Part shown: in pieces, positions 10,646 to 22,518 of the stretch
How the letters are laid out: each line of letters begins with the position of its first letter
Position numbering within the stretch: the stretch's first letter is position 1
NCBI GenBank assembly: GCA_963920705.1
Contig: OY987233.1
Coordinates: 12,387,459 to 12,451,458 of the forward strand
Reading direction: 5' to 3'
Source: Odiellus spinosus
Taxonomy: Eukaryota; Arthropoda; Arachnida; Opiliones; Phalangiidae
DNA length: 64,000 nucleotides
The notes under the pieces: model-generated
What the model was told of the DNA's origin: nothing
The model's database searches: none
Seen by the model: only the letters and a program-made list of their open reading frames with translations
Made by a program: the position numbers and the translations under genes

Positions 10646-11499
10646 TTTTTTTTTTTTTACTTTTTAAACCTATTTTATTTTCGGATTGAGTGTTTGAGTA
10701 AACAAATGCGAGTCGTAGATTCAGATAAAAGTTAAATGGATAGGGTTTATCCGAAAATAAACTCTTAAATCCTTATCTATTAATGAGTTACTCGAATTTA
10801 AACACTGGATAATGAAATTGACATTCTCACTCAGAATTCGTGGAAAATAGAATAAATATATTTTAAATTTATTTAAAATGGCAAGAAAAAAACAATAAAA
10901 CTTAAATATTATTCATTATTTTTTTAATTTAAGAACATATTTTTAAATTTTTTTCTTATCCGAATTATATAACTCGAATAATATTCTAGAATAAGTTGCC
11001 ATTTTCGGATATAAAAACAGATACGAGTATTATTGTTTTATTTTATCTTTGGATAAGTTAACTGGATTGATAAATAAACTATTTTTAATTATCAAACGGA
11101 TAATATCTGAATTTAATTCAGTAGATCTATCCAGTTAATAAAAGTTATTCAAATTCCGAGCTCTAGAAAACGAGACTTAACTCTAATGGTAGATAATGAT
11201 TGATGATGCACTCCGTTTTACGCGGTCGAGGTTATCTCCTAATGGAGTCGTTAGAATTTCGTCGCCGAATTAAATGTTATAGACGTCAATATGTCGATTT
11301 TAAATTCTAGATTACGAAAATCATTATTTTGCCTTTGGCCCTTTTTTCTCTCGAGGCGCCCAGATGATTTTTCATATCGTAATTGTCGAATTCTGAATAT
11401 CTATACTCATAAACCAACTACCAGGTGCTACGGCCATTGGGGTAGAAATATTATGATGGCTTTACCGAGTAATAATAATAATTACCTAATAAGTTTACA
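10646..11499. other. AT-rich sequence, no gene recognised
   Basis: The stretch contains repeated TCCGAATT and GGATAA words and ends near 11155 with ATTCCGAGCTCTAGAAAA. That resembles the ends of the dispersed repeat D at 45 and 58 kb (GATTCCGAGCTCT) and the sequence at 41220. It may be a diverged copy of that repeat. Confidence 0.35.
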
Positions 11500-11583
11500 C
11501 CGATTGAGGCCGCTGGAGTGTCTGTCAGTACATTTACCTGGACCTTTGCTAATAGTATTAAGCTATGGGGCGTTGTTTACTTC
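11500..11583. mobile_element. Family L right-end fragment
   Basis: CACCGATTGAGGCCGCTGG, GTACATTTACCTGGACCTTT and GGGGCGTTGTTTAC match the family L element at 10275-10400 in inverted orientation. Confidence 0.65.
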
Positions 11584-11657
11584 GAAAGCGTCTCCTCTTA
11601 ACAGATTTGCGCATGTCGAGTTTTCCCAATGGCGCGCTGCCCAGCTGAAAGTTCCTC

Positions 11658-11933
11658 TAGTTGGTATTATAAAAGAACTTGTGGGTTTGACATCTTGTTC
11701 AAATCACGTGGCGTTAAGGTTATACAGGGCAGTTATTTCCGTTTTCATAAAACGCTAGGGGTCAGAAGGCTCAGAAGTCACTCGGAAGAGACCCGACCTT
11801 GAGAACTGACGCGGATATAGAAAAAATAAGGTTAAGAAATGCTCGGTGCTCACGAGCGCTATGAGCTTTACAAGCTTTAACGACAACATTCCATTCCCTA
11901 AATAAGCTCCTCCTCTTTTATGATAGCAACTAT
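11658..11933. mobile_element. Family J terminal-inverted-repeat element, copy 1
   Basis: The left end TAGTTGGTATTATAAAAG is matched inverted by the right end CTTTTATGATAGCAACTA. A second full copy, in opposite orientation, lies at 31855-32135. The two share GTGGGTTTGACATCTTGTTC-like sequence, ATTTCCGTTTTCATAAAAC, TCACTCGG.AGAGACCCGAC and TAAGCTCCTCCTCTTTTATG. It is about 276 bp long and non-coding. The plus-strand frame at 11291-11758 overlaps it by chance. Confidence 0.82.
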
Positions 11934-12695
11934 TCCAAATTATATTTTTTAACAAAAATTGTTTGGGTCCTTAGCCCTTTAAGAAGCAGAATCTCTTATA
12001 TTTTCTCGTAAAAAGGGGGTATAATTCTTTTACTTTTCGGGTATAGGTGGGTGGCATTTTCAAATAGCGTGAAATTGATTAGCTTTAATCCTTTAGCAGT
12101 TCGTGTAGACTTTTCCACTGATTTATACTCGCCTAATATTTATTAATAAGCTCTGCTAATATATTGCCTTCCATTATTTAAGAGTTCCGGCCATTCCTAA
12201 GTTAGTCTTCTTAAAATTTTATGAAAATCTAAATAATCCTTTACGTCCTAAAAATATAATCTTTCATTATTTATTCTCTCTTCTATATTTACCCCTAAAA
12301 TTCTAAATTTTTTATTTTTGTTACGCGTTTGCTATGTAGGGGAAAGGAAATTAGATTTAATTTATGGAGCGCGCCTTGTAAAATCGCCACCCAAAATTCT
12401 AAAGATACTATATGGTTGTATATAGCTCCTAACATGATTAAATCGACTATCTAGGTACCCTTTTAGCTTTAAAAAGTCGTAACTTTAGTTTGACTGGATC
12501 GAATTAAGGTTTCTAAGGCTTATTTTGTAGACGCCATATCGGGCTATTCAGAAAACGTAGCTACGACACTCTATGAAAAGATCCGTAGAAGATAGAACGC
12601 CAATTAGCCCACCTTACAAATTAGACTAATTAATTAGAACGGAATTTTAGTGAAAGTTTTCTTTTAGGATCCTGGGGAATAAGATTTTTACGGGC
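11934..12695. other. No feature recognised
   Basis: Unique AT-rich sequence. I see no supported exon or repeat structure. Confidence 0.4.
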
Positions 12696-12696
12696 T

Positions 12697-13065
12697 TAAA
12701 GGGAGTATGCAACCTAACGAGTGTTTTTTTTTTATAGATTCCTTATCGTTTAAATAGGCCTAATCCATCAATAAAGCAATTTATAAACAAATATTAAATT
12801 ATAGAAATAAATTTAAAACTGAAAGTAGGCTTAGCATCGAAAGGTCAGCGACCAATCTTAAGGTAGACTTCCAATACCATTCGATTGGTCGCTGATCCAT
12901 CAATGCGAAGAAATTCAGAATCTTCATGAATCCAGCTAAGCCTAATTTCCGGGTAAGTTTTAAATTTATTTCTAGTTTAATATTTGTTTGTAATTTTTGT
13001 TTACTGATGAATTAGGCCTATTTAAACGATAAATAATCTTTATTAGGTTGCGTTCTCCCTTTAAA
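12697..13065. mobile_element. TTAA foldback element family A, copy 1
   Basis: The ends are TTAAAGGGAGTATGCAACC and GGTTGCGTTCTCCCTTTAA. Inside, ATAGGCCTAATCCA and TGAATTAGGCCTAT form the outer arms. TCGAAAGGTCAGCGACCAAT and ATTGGTCGCTGATCCATC form the inner arms, so nearly the whole element is a palindrome. The right arm carries TTTCCGGGTAAGTTTTAAA, a splice-donor-like motif found in the arms of other copies. No coding sequence. Confidence 0.9.
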
Positions 13066-13914
13066 GGGGTACCCTTAAAGCTTAGTTTCCACTAGCGCGC
13101 GTAAATTATAAACGGATTAACCGAAATAAGCGGTTAATCGTTGATAATCGATTGAATTGTTTATAAATAATTTTAGTTCAAAGTTTAAATTTCTAGATGC
13201 GGTTATATTAATACAAATAATTTCCCAATGATAAATTTATCAGATATTTCATGATAATAGTTATTTGGCGACATTCATTCCAAAATAATCGAATATAGTT
13301 ATTTTATTGTAACTTAACTACAATTATTATATCTTAAGGCAATTTTCGCATCTCCTTATCAAACGGTAAAATTTTATCCAATCACCGAGCCCTATACGGG
13401 AGTATATTATAGTCTTATCAGTGTTTTATTTTAGCTGTCTGGTGCATTTTCATATTTAACTCTTATAACGACATCTATTTTTGGCAATGTTTCAAACAAA
13501 GCTGCTGTTGTATGGTTTTCTTCGCTCCTGGAGGGAGTCGAGACTCGAGAGCTATCGGCTTGCAATGTTTTCTTGGCCCCAAATATCGGTTCTCGGCTCA
13601 AAAAACTCCCAACTCCAGCTTACCCGTGAGATCAACGAGAGGCTTAAAAAGCTTTTAAACAAAAAACCAGCGAAAGGTATAGGCTATATAGCTTGTTTTA
13701 AAGTCGTTTATAGGGGAACTCCTTTGTTTAGGCTTAGCTCGAATAGAGGGAAAGAACCGAGCGAGGAATAAACGTCTAAGAATAAACATTGTTCGTCTTT
13801 CGATACTAAGAGCGCTTTTAAAAGATCATCACTTCTTTTAAAGGTTAAAACGCGAAACAAAATATTAGCGGCTATTATCGTTAGGGCCCCTAATATAGTA
13901 TAATCCTTCGCACG
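13066..13914. other. Unique sequence with one short open frame
   Basis: The plus-strand frame from the ATG at 13487 runs 94 codons to 13771 and includes a basic stretch (REINERLKKLLNKKPAKG). It has no recognised domain and no clear acceptor or donor. A chance frame is as likely as a gene. Confidence 0.3.
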
Positions 13915-13955
13915 ATGAAGTCTTCTTCCGGTGCTGTTGGGGTTGAATCAAACAG
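13915..13955 (+). CDS. Candidate first coding exon, 13 codons, unknown function
   Basis: ATG at 13915 is followed by an open frame reading MKSSSGAVGVESN. It runs into an excellent donor, AACAG|GTAAGC, with the exon ending in phase 2 at 13955. The segment is more GC-rich than its surroundings. It lies about 65 bases before the 20-bp satellite, which would then sit at the start of the first intron. No acceptor-linked second exon was found and the peptide is too short to identify. The call rests on the start codon, the open frame and the donor alone, so it could be chance. Confidence 0.25.
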
Positions 13956-14020
13956 GTAAGCCGCGCTTGACGCCATCCAAGTCGTTTCGAGCTATTTGCC
14001 AATTGATTGGAGCTCAATAT

Positions 14021-15400
14021 TGGTGTAGTGATAATATCATTGTTGTAGTGATAATATCATTGTTGTAGTGATAATATCATTGTTGTAGTGATAATATCAT
14101 TGTTGTAGTGATAATATCATTGTTGTAGTGATAATATCATTGTTGTAGTGATAATATCATTGTTGTAGTGATAGTATCATTGGAATAGTGATAATAGCAT
14201 TGGTATAATGATAATAACATTGGTATAATGATATTAACATTGATATAATGATATTAACATTGATATAATGATATTAACATTGGTACAGCGATATTAACAT
14301 TGGTACAGCGATATTAACATTGGTACAGCGATATTAACATTGGTACAGCGATATTAACATTGGTACAGCGATATTAACATTGGTACAGCGATATTAACAT
14401 TGGTACAGCGATATTAACATTGGTACAGCGATATTAACATTGGTACAGCGATATTAACATTGGTACAGCGATATTAACATTGGTACAGCGATATTAACAT
14501 TGGTACAGCGATATTAACATTGGTACAGCGATATTAACATTGGTACAGCGATATTAACATTGGTACAGCGATAATAACATTGGTACGGCGATAATAACAT
14601 TGGTACGGCGATAATAACATTGGTACGGCGATAATAACATTGGTACGGCGATAATAACATTGGTACGGCGATAATAACATTGGTACGGCGATAATAACAT
14701 TGGTACGGCGATAATAACATTGGTACGGCGATAATAACATTGGTACGGCGATAATAACATTGGTACGGCGATAATAACATTGGTACGGCGATAATAATAT
14801 TGGTACGGCGATAATAATATTGGTACGGCGATAATAATATTGGTACGGCGATAATAATATTGGTACGGCGATAATAATATTGGTACGGCGACAATAATAT
14901 TGGTACGGCGACAATAATATTGGTACGGCGACAATAATATTGGTACGGCGACAATAATATTGGTACGGCGACAATAATATTGGTACGGCGACAATAATAT
15001 TGGTACGGCGACAATAATATTGGTACGGCGACAATAATATTGGTACGGCGACAATAATATTGGTACGGCGACAATAATATTGGTACGGCGACAATAATAT
15101 TGGTACGGCGACAATAATATTGGTACGGCGACAATAATATTGGTACGGCGACAATAATATTGGTACGGCGACAATAATATTGGTACGGCGACAATAATAT
15201 TGGTACGGCGACAATAATATTGGTACGGCGATAATAATATTGGTACGGCGATAATAATATTGGTACGGCGATAATAATATTGGTACGGCGATAATAATAT
15301 TGGTACGGCGATAATAATATTGGTACGGCGATAATAATATTGGTACGGCGATAATAATATTGGTACGGCGATAATAATATTGGTACAGCGATAATAACAT
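14021..15400. repeat. 20-bp satellite, 69 units in ordered variant blocks
   Basis: The register is exactly 20 bases throughout. Blocks in order: 13 diverged units (mainly TGTTGTAGTGATAATATCAT), 14 of TGGTACAGCGATATTAACAT, one transitional, 10 of TGGTACGGCGATAATAACAT, 5 of TGGTACGGCGATAATAATAT, 17 of TGGTACGGCGACAATAATAT, 8 of the ATAATAATAT form again, and one final TGGTACAGCGATAATAACAT. Because 20 is not a multiple of three and the unit lacks minus-strand stops, all three minus frames stay open. This produces spurious frames of 206-307 codons of YYRRTNIIIAVP-type repeats. Confidence 0.96.
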
Positions 15401-16238
15401 TAACGATGGTAATGATAATAATAGTAATATTAAAGTATCCTCTGTTTGGTAGCGCATTTTTTCACGCTCTGTATATTTGGGTTGTTTCCACGATTACCAC
15501 GCACTCGAGTTCTTTTTGACAATATTATAGGGGTGACGGGTTTGAGGAGAAGCCGGATGGGGGAGGGGAGGGGTGTCTGATTTTTCGGATGGGTTGACTC
15601 GACCCTATCATTTTTCGGCTGACCGCCGCCACTATACTAAGGGAGAGCTCGAGTCTCGCTTTGGACGATGATGGGACGTCATTTTTATCTCGTCATTTGA
15701 TTTCTCTTTTTTGATTGTGGTCCGTTTTTCTCGTTGACCCCGTCACGGGTGACCCTGGCCGCCATCTAGATATATAGAGGGACATTTGGGTGACCACTAG
15801 CGTTGCGCCTTCGATAGACGGGTGATGGGGTTGGCCTTCTTCCATCCATCGCGGATGTCGGGAATGGCAGACACTAGTTGATGGCCGTTTCTCTCGAGTT
15901 TTTCATAACTTTTATCATCTCATTTTGCGAGATCTATTTTCCCTTCATTTGGTTTTCGATGGGCCCCTGTTCTGACATCTACAAAGAATGTACCACATCC
16001 CTTTTCCCCTCTTTCTTAAGTCTCGTTCAGACTAGAAAACTTCTTGACTCAACTTTGGTACTCCCAAGTTGTGCGAGACGTTTTTTAGTATTTCACCTAT
16101 TTTGTTTGGATGCCGTGTGGTAGGCGATAAAAATCCATGTCGATTTTTATTTTAATCTGTCCCCGGGAATATCTCGAGTTTGAAGACTTACAGTCTGGCG
16201 TAGACACTAGGCAGATATCATTTGGTGTTCCATTGGTG
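15401..16238. other. Unique sequence between two satellites
   Basis: Moderately GC-rich, with a G-run at 15558-15575. The plus-strand frame near 15878-16123 is hydrophobic but has no recognisable family or splice context. No repeat structure was seen. Confidence 0.4.
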
Positions 16239-16927
16239 TCTAAATTCTTAATCTTAATCGTCTAAATTCTTAATCTTAATCGTCTAAATTCTTAATCTTA
16301 ATCGTCTAAATTCTTAATCTTAATCGTCTAAATTCTTAATCTTAATCGTCTAAATTCTTAATCTTAATCGTCTAAATTCTTAATCTTAATCGTCTAAATT
16401 CTTAATCTTAATCGTCTAAATTCTTAATCTTAATCGTCTAAATTCTTAATCTTAATCGTCTAAATTCTTAATCTTAATCGTCTAAATTCTTAGTCTTAAT
16501 CGTCTAAATTCTTAATCTTAATCGTCTAAATTCTTAATCTTAATCGTCTAAATTCTTAATCTTAATCGTCTAAATTCTTAATCTTAATCGTCTAAATTCT
16601 TAATCTTAATCGTCTAAATTCTTAATCTTAATCGTCTAAATTCTTAATCTTAATCGTCTAAATTCTTAATCTTAATCGTCTAAATTCTTAGTCTTAATCG
16701 TCTAAATTCTTAATCTTAATCGTCTAAATTCTTAATCTTAATCGTCTAAATTCTTAATCTTAATCGTCTAAATTCTTAATCTTAATCGTCTAAATTCTTA
16801 ATCTTAATCGTCTAAATTCTTAATCTTAATCGTCTAAATTCTTAATCTTAATCGTCTAAATTCTTAATCTTAATCGTCTAAATTCTTAATCTTAATCGTC
16901 TAAATTCTTAATCTTAATCGTCTAAAG
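16239..16927. repeat. 22-bp satellite, 31 units
   Basis: The unit is TCTAAATTCTTAATCTTAAT plus CG, repeated 31 times from 16239, with a short partial unit at 16921-16926. Only units 12 (16481) and 21 (16679) differ, both by the same A-to-G change (TTAGTC). They are nine units, or 198 bp, apart. Confidence 0.96.
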
Positions 16928-18059
16928 ATAAAAATACCCGATTTTATTTTGGTATTTTCGTCACGTGACCGATTGATAGTGTGGAAGGTAACTAAGCCAG
17001 TACTCTATAGCGTGGGTCTCGGGGGGGGGGGGGTGAACCCCTTTTGTTCCCCCGAACCATATACAGGCAATAGTAATTGGTTTCTAAGCTTTTCTTCTTC
17101 TCAGTTAGGCGTTCTATGGAAGTAATTAAACGCGAGATAATGGGTCCCGGGATGTGGACGCGAGGTGCATTGGGGCTTTCATTGGGTAATTAAGAAGGAG
17201 TGGGTTGATTAGAATTACAGTATTGACTGAGACCCCGGGGAAAGGGCACCTTAGCCATTCTAGTTGATATCTACGAAAAAATAGACTTGGTTCTCCGATA
17301 AAAGCCCTATTTACTACATAAGGATACTGAAATTCCCGCTATTGATTTCTTTGTTTCACTAAATTTTTAATTACCAATAGATTTCCAATAAATTAAAAAT
17401 TTGAAAAACATTCTCGAGCTATTTCTAGTTTATAATAATTATAATATTTGTATCTAATGTTACTGACAACCGGGGAAGGGTCAATGCGCCTGCATTGGAC
17501 AAAAAACTTGAATTAAACAAAAAAAAAAAAAAAAGGGTTAGTGTTATATGTTCAATATTATATAAACGAAACCAAAGGTTGTTTGAAGTCGTAATTAACC
17601 TCGTAAAACCTGTACGTAACTAACGATTACGGTCTTGGGTAATGCTAAATACGTACTCCATTACATAATAACTTTATCACAGTGATAACAGCTACAGGCG
17701 TAGTGTTTAGTTAGTCTTGGAAGGGATCGAAAATTAAGGTGTTGAAGGCGAGACTAGATACATTTCCCTGGATTAGTTGCTTTGAGTCGGAACAACGCCA
17801 TTTATACTCAAGTTCGGAATTTTCTATCGAATAATATTTAATAAAAAATAAATTTTTGTCCGAAGCTGGGAAATTCAAATGTTTTTCGAACTCGTCTGTA
17901 GATGGCGCTGTTCTGATTTTTGCCCATCCCTATTCCCTGGGCCTGGAGACTGGAGGACGGTCCCCATAGCCGTCTATCTATTTCTCCCGCGTTTTCCCAG
18001 TTATGTATATGATATCTATAGTAAAAACCAGAGTTGATATTTTGCTTAGGCTTTTGATA
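16928..18059. other. No gene recognised
   Basis: Unique sequence with a G-run at about 17022-17033 and an A-run at about 17520-17534. No supported exon, array or inverted repeat. Confidence 0.4.
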
Positions 18060-18354
18060 ACCTAGATTTACAACTTACCCGGAAATTAGGCTTAGCTGTA
18101 TTCACGGAGATCACCTAAATAAGGAATAGCGACCAATGACAAAGCTCTATGGCTCTTATATTGGGAATGTAGGATTTCCATGATCAATGTCATTGGTCGA
18201 TAATCCTTATTCAAGAATTTCAGGAGATCCCCATGAATCCAGCTAAGCCTATTTTGATTGAAAGTTTTAAATGTATTACTGCTGGATTAGGCCTATTTAA
18301 ACGATAAGGAATCGATAAAAAACACTTGTTGTTAGGTTGCATTCTCCCTTTAAA
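18060..18354. mobile_element. Family A foldback element, copy 2, left end missing
   Basis: The copy starts inside the left arm (CAACTTACCCGGAAATTAGG) and ends normally with GTTAGGTTGCATTCTCCCTT plus TAA. The inner arms GCGACCAATGACAAAG and CAATGTCATTGGTCG are retained. Confidence 0.85.
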
Positions 18355-18838
18355 AATTATATAAAAAAATAACGTGCTTTACATAGAAAATTCAATTCCA
18401 TTTTAAGATTGGTAAAGAACTCGAATTTTTGAATTTGTGTCTGGGGTGGGGGGATTTGAACTTTTCCTTTTGATACTATTTCATAGTAGCGTTTTATTTG
18501 AGCTCTTAAATAAAATAGGATGCTCTTACAAAACGCGACCCCCAAAAAAGAAATAATAATAGTTGGAGTGATATAGTAACACGGACCACCGAGCCAAAAA
18601 TGTTAGCAACCCCGGCGGCAGGGCCTTTTCAAAAACAGTTTCCATCAGCACTTTGTCGCTTTAAAAAAAAAACGAACCTTCAGGCTTCTTACATATATAG
18701 TTTCCTCCTACTACACCATGCGACTATTTTCAATATCAACAACCTTAATAGAGCTTTATAACTTTTTGAAATTTTTGGCGCCAAATATTTGTGCCAATAT
18801 ACACACATTTCCCGCCATTCACTCAAACTTTCTATTTT

Positions 18839-18855
18839 TTTCTCTCTCTCTCTCT
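18839..18855. repeat. CT microsatellite
   Basis: A short run of CT dinucleotides. Open frames on both strands across 18689-18954 are not supported by any motif. Confidence 0.8.
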
Positions 18856-18959
18856 CGAAGCGCGCGATGTGAAGATAAAGCAATTATATTTAATTTTGAG
18901 TTAGTTTATTCAAATATATCGCATTCCAACCAAACTCTAAAAGCTAGATTGTAACCTTA

Positions 18960-19330
18960 GCAAACAAATATAAAAGTAGAAATAAATTTGAAACTGCATC
19001 CGGAAAAATTGGCTTAGCTGGATTCATGGAGATCCTGAATTTCTTCGCATTGAAAGGTCTGCGACCAATCGAATTTTATTAGAAGTCTCATGGAGATCTC
19101 GGTCTAACGACAGGCCTTTGTTCATTGGTTGATGAACCATCAACGCGAAGAAATTCACTGTCTCTATGAATCTAGCTAAGCCTATTTTCCGGGTAAGTTT
19201 TAAATATATTTGAATTATTTCTAGTTTAAAATTTATGTGTAAAAACATTTTACTAGTAGATTAGGCATATATAAACGATAATGAATCGATAAAAATATCA
19301 CTTTATTGTTAGGTTTCATTCTCCTTTTAA
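18960..19330. mobile_element. Family A foldback element, copy 3, left end missing
   Basis: The copy begins at AAGTAGAAATAAATTTGAAA and ends TTAGGTTTCATTCTCCTTTT plus AA. The inner arms CATGGAGATCCTGAATTTCT and GAAGAAATTCACTGTCTCTA are typical of the family A1 subtype. Confidence 0.85.
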
Positions 19331-19952
19331 ACAGTGTGATAGTAAGTTGACAATTTGCATATTTTAAAAAGTTATTTTGGTTTAAATTTGATATTTAAAA
19401 TCCTTCATTTTAGACATTTTAGTCCTATATAATCCCATATAAAACCAAGTTTTGTGTCCTTTATAATCCTATATTTTGAATACATATACACAGAAAAATT
19501 AGAGTGAATTTAACTATAAACAAAACGAAACTGGAAGCCGGGTTGGTCGGGTTGCCCTCTTGACAGATCTACGCTTCAATGGCGCTGTGCTTATCCGTAC
19601 GTGTGTTGTTGGAAAATAATGAAATTACTCTCTCTTTCTCTCGTGTTATTGCTGCATCTCCCTAGTCCTCGTTTAAGACAGTAGCCGAGGAGGGATGGAA
19701 GGGGATTGAAGTATGATCTTGTCTCTCCGTCCGTCCGTCTGTCTCTTGATCATTGTTTAAGACCCGGCCCTTTCCCCTTCCCGCCTTTAACAATATTATA
19801 CCTTATCTCCCTCTTTCCCCTCTGAAGCGCGCGCCCACGACTATGGCCCAGTCTTAATTCACGCGCGGTAGCTATTTTACCCCTTCCCCCCACGCGCGCA
19901 CGGTATTCACACACCGTTCCATCTCCACTCTGAGTTTACAACGCGTAACCAG
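19331..19952. other. Unique sequence; CGCG- and pyrimidine-rich from 19640
   Basis: The segment 19640-19950 is richer in C and CpG than its neighbours and ends at a short ATG-donor unit at 19953. It could be a promoter region, but no TATA or Inr element is evident. Confidence 0.3.
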
Positions 19953-19973
19953 ATGGATTCTCGTCTATTAATG
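19953..19973 (+). CDS. Candidate mini first exon (MDSRLLM)
   Basis: ATG at 19953 opens seven codons, MDSRLLM, ending exactly at ATG|GTGAGC, a good splice donor, in phase 0. The upstream 300 bases are CpG-rich. No downstream acceptor could be linked, and such a short match can arise by chance. Confidence 0.17.
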
Positions 19974-20160
19974 GTGAGCCCTTTTGTTTGAAGTAGGGGA
20001 AAGATTTAGCTTCGTACGCGCCGTAAACTTCCGTCTGGTTTTGTAAAACTTCAATAACGAGACATCTCGAAGCGTACACGATACCGCTAGCTAGATGAAC
20101 GTATTATACCCGAGTGGTCGGTCATTCTTCTTTAAAAATCCTTCATTAATTTAGTATTTA

Positions 20161-20565
20161 CAAGAAAAAAAAATTGAAATCCCTATTTCGTTGATAAAAC
20201 AGTAATAACGTTACCAAAAAGTCCCTTTCTCCTGTCAAATATTTTTTGCTCCGCTTATTTACGTCAAAATTAAGGTTTAAAGCCACCGTTTCACCCCCTC
20301 CCACGACGTTTTTTAAAATCGTACACCATCTTTTTCCATGTAGAAAGGAGATACCAGCCAATCAAAATTTTTCTTTGGGAAAGTCTTACGTGTTATGTTA
20401 GATGGCGCCACAGTCTCTGAATGCTTTTGCTTGTTCAATTGATATCGATTTTTATGTGGCGCCACCTTTTGGGGACTTTCCCCATATATAAACTTAATAT
20501 TGGAATACAAAGACGAGATTTGATTGGCTCGTAACCCCTTTTCTCGGAGCAGGATTCTAAAATTA
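20161..20565. mobile_element. TTAA foldback element family B, copy 1, ends lost
   Basis: It shares with the copies at 40716-41316 and 56335-56785 the modules AGGAGATACCAGCCAATCA, AGATGGCGCCACAGTCTC, GTGGCGCCACCTTTTGGGG and AGACGAGATTTGATTGG. The repeats are arranged as an imperfect palindrome. The terminal TTAAAGAGAACCTGAA is not preserved here. Short minus-strand frames across it are not genes. Confidence 0.78.
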
Positions 20566-20589
20566 AATGAAACAGCTTCCCGAAGCTGT

Positions 20590-20707
20590 TATGAGAAATT
20601 GAATCAAATCGATTCGAGAAAAGACGGTTTTTCCATTCTGACGACTCAATTGAAACGTGTTGAAACGGTTTAAATCGATTCCAAGGCCTAGTATGAACGC
20701 AGCTTTG
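20590..20707. mobile_element. Family H fragment
   Basis: GAGAAAAGACGGTTTTTCC and AGGCCTAGTATGAACGCAG match the right part of the element at 36652-36935. It is followed directly by a solo end of family A. Confidence 0.65.
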
Positions 20708-20732
20708 TTGTTAGGCCGCATTCTCCCTTTAA
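20708..20732. mobile_element. Solo terminal fragment of family A
   Basis: GTTGTTAGGCCGCATTCTCC followed by CTTTAA is a family A right end with no body, abutting the family H fragment. Confidence 0.7.
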
Positions 20733-21197
20733 AGTTTTAAGGACACTCTTTTATCTCTCTTTCTTCGCTGCCTAGTTACGTTGATAACTTGTAGATTATT
20801 TATTGATCAAAGTTACTGTTTAGCGTTGTCAAACACGACAGTCCTTATATTTCCCCCTTCCATTAATCCGTGGTAATATTGACCCGACGTAAAATCCCAA
20901 AACCCTTTTGCCCGAATTTCAAGATGATCTCGAAAAAGAAATTTTGAAGTCTTAAAAATAGCGGGAAAAGGGAGTGAGGTGACAAATATATTATATTTGA
21001 TGACGGGGGTTCTTGTTTGATGACGCCATTTGGGTTTGACGCGTGTCACGTGCCGGAGAAAGGGAACTAGATTTTAATATCGAAGCCGGATGCTACATTT
21101 TTGAGATTTTCGAGTACATTATTAGAGGGAGAGTTTCGTCGTAGGCTTAGACATTTTTTTTTTATATGATAATATTAAATGGTTCATAATATTTCGA

Positions 21198-21332
21198 CAG
21201 GGTTCATACACGACCTGGGAAACCTGGAAAAGTCGGGGAATTTTAAGATATTTTAAAAAGTCAGGGAATTTAAAAATGAGCCATAAAAGTCAGGGAATTT
21301 TAAGATCTTTCAAGAAGCCAGGAAATTACAAT
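21198..21332 (+). mobile_element. CAGGG-type dispersed repeat, copy 3, left end
   Basis: It begins CAGGGTTCATACACGACCTG, the expected left terminus, followed by three units of AAAAGTCAGGGAATTTTAAG type. The right part is absent. Confidence 0.8.
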
Positions 21333-21395
21333 AATTATCTGCAGAAAAGATTTGAAGCTGACCGTGTCTGTTGAAGAATTATTCCTATAACTTCC

Positions 21396-21565
21396 TATGT
21401 TCCTAAAAAATTCTATAATTTCAAATATTTCCAAAAATCCTGTAATTTTCTATATTTCTAAAAACTTTCCTATAATTTTCTATATTTCTAAAAACTTTCC
21501 TATAATTTTCTATATTTCTAAAAACTTTTCTATAATTTCCCATAAATCGATGGAAAATTTCATAT
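21396..21565. repeat. Short AT-rich tandem repeat, about 30-bp unit
   Basis: TATTTCTAAAAACTTTCC and TATAATTTTC repeat about five times with drift. The plus-strand 67-codon frame here is an artefact of the repeat. Confidence 0.8.
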
Positions 21566-22469
21566 TTCTCTATATTTTTTGGGGATTACCTGTAATTTAA
21601 AAAATCGTCGGATAGATGTCGACGCTGACACAGTTTTCGATTAAAATATTGGCAAAATATTTCATGCAGGATTTTTTCTCGATTGAAATAGTATCTGCCT
21701 GGTAATCGAGAAGTCTTTATTCCCAAAGGGCTTTCCCCCCCACCCCAAAAGGGGGGGGGTGTATTTCTCGTATACCTATTCAAATATCGCTTGTGTAGCC
21801 CGCCTGGCTACCAAAAATCAAGCGAGATATTTGGAATTTCAAAATAGTCTCCCTGGAAATATAACGGCGGCACGATTCGCCAATATTCGATTGAGAAAGC
21901 AACGGGTACGAAGCTAGTACCTATCTATTATTTCTAAGGTATTAAAGCGTAGAGATGGTTTCTATCGTATGTCTTCGAATGCGAGTGAAGTGAAATTTCC
22001 ATCTATTTTAGCTTTTTTTCTTCTCCTTTTTTTCCATTGGAGGGTTTTTGACCTTTGAACTTACTGCGTGTATAAAGCGCGTGGATATGTGTGTGTGAGG
22101 GTGGGGTTTGCGGGATGGAGGACCGGACGTTGTCTAAATTTGGTAGGGCTATCGAAGCTCCGTTTCTAGATAGGTGGGCTTTTTTTATTCCCTTCAGAGT
22201 AATGCCAGCCAGCCGGGAAGGATATAGATACTAGTGGCCATAGATTTATTCTGATTCAAAAGCATTTTCCCCCCGTTTCAGACACGCTACTGGTCTATCA
22301 TTTATCACAATTCCAAAGTTTGGCGATTTTGCGCGGGATCTATTTCGTTTTCAATTCGAAACGAAAATAGTTTGAAACTTTTTTAAGTTTTTACTGAAGT
22401 TCGTAAGATATTCTTCCTGAATAAGTTTTTAGTTTTCATACCTGTACTATTTCTATAGTTACGACGAAA
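21566..22469. other. Unique sequence; C-run/G-run hairpin
   Basis: A C-run and a G-run flank CACCCCAAAA at about 21735-21761 and could pair. No gene is supported. Confidence 0.4.
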
Positions 22470-22518
22470 AAAGTTATTTTTTAGCCCAAAAACGCGCTTT
22501 AATGTATATTATTTTAAG

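Noticed and set aside
14514..15457. Three overlapping minus-strand open frames of 206, 226 and 307 codons encoding YYRRTNIIIAVP-type repeats
   Set aside because: They are different frames of one 20-bp satellite whose unit lacks stops on that strand. Three frames open at once over the same bases means no selection for coding.
6547..16927. CRISPR array
   Set aside because: The arrays are contiguous tandem repeats with no unique spacers, and the DNA is eukaryotic in character.
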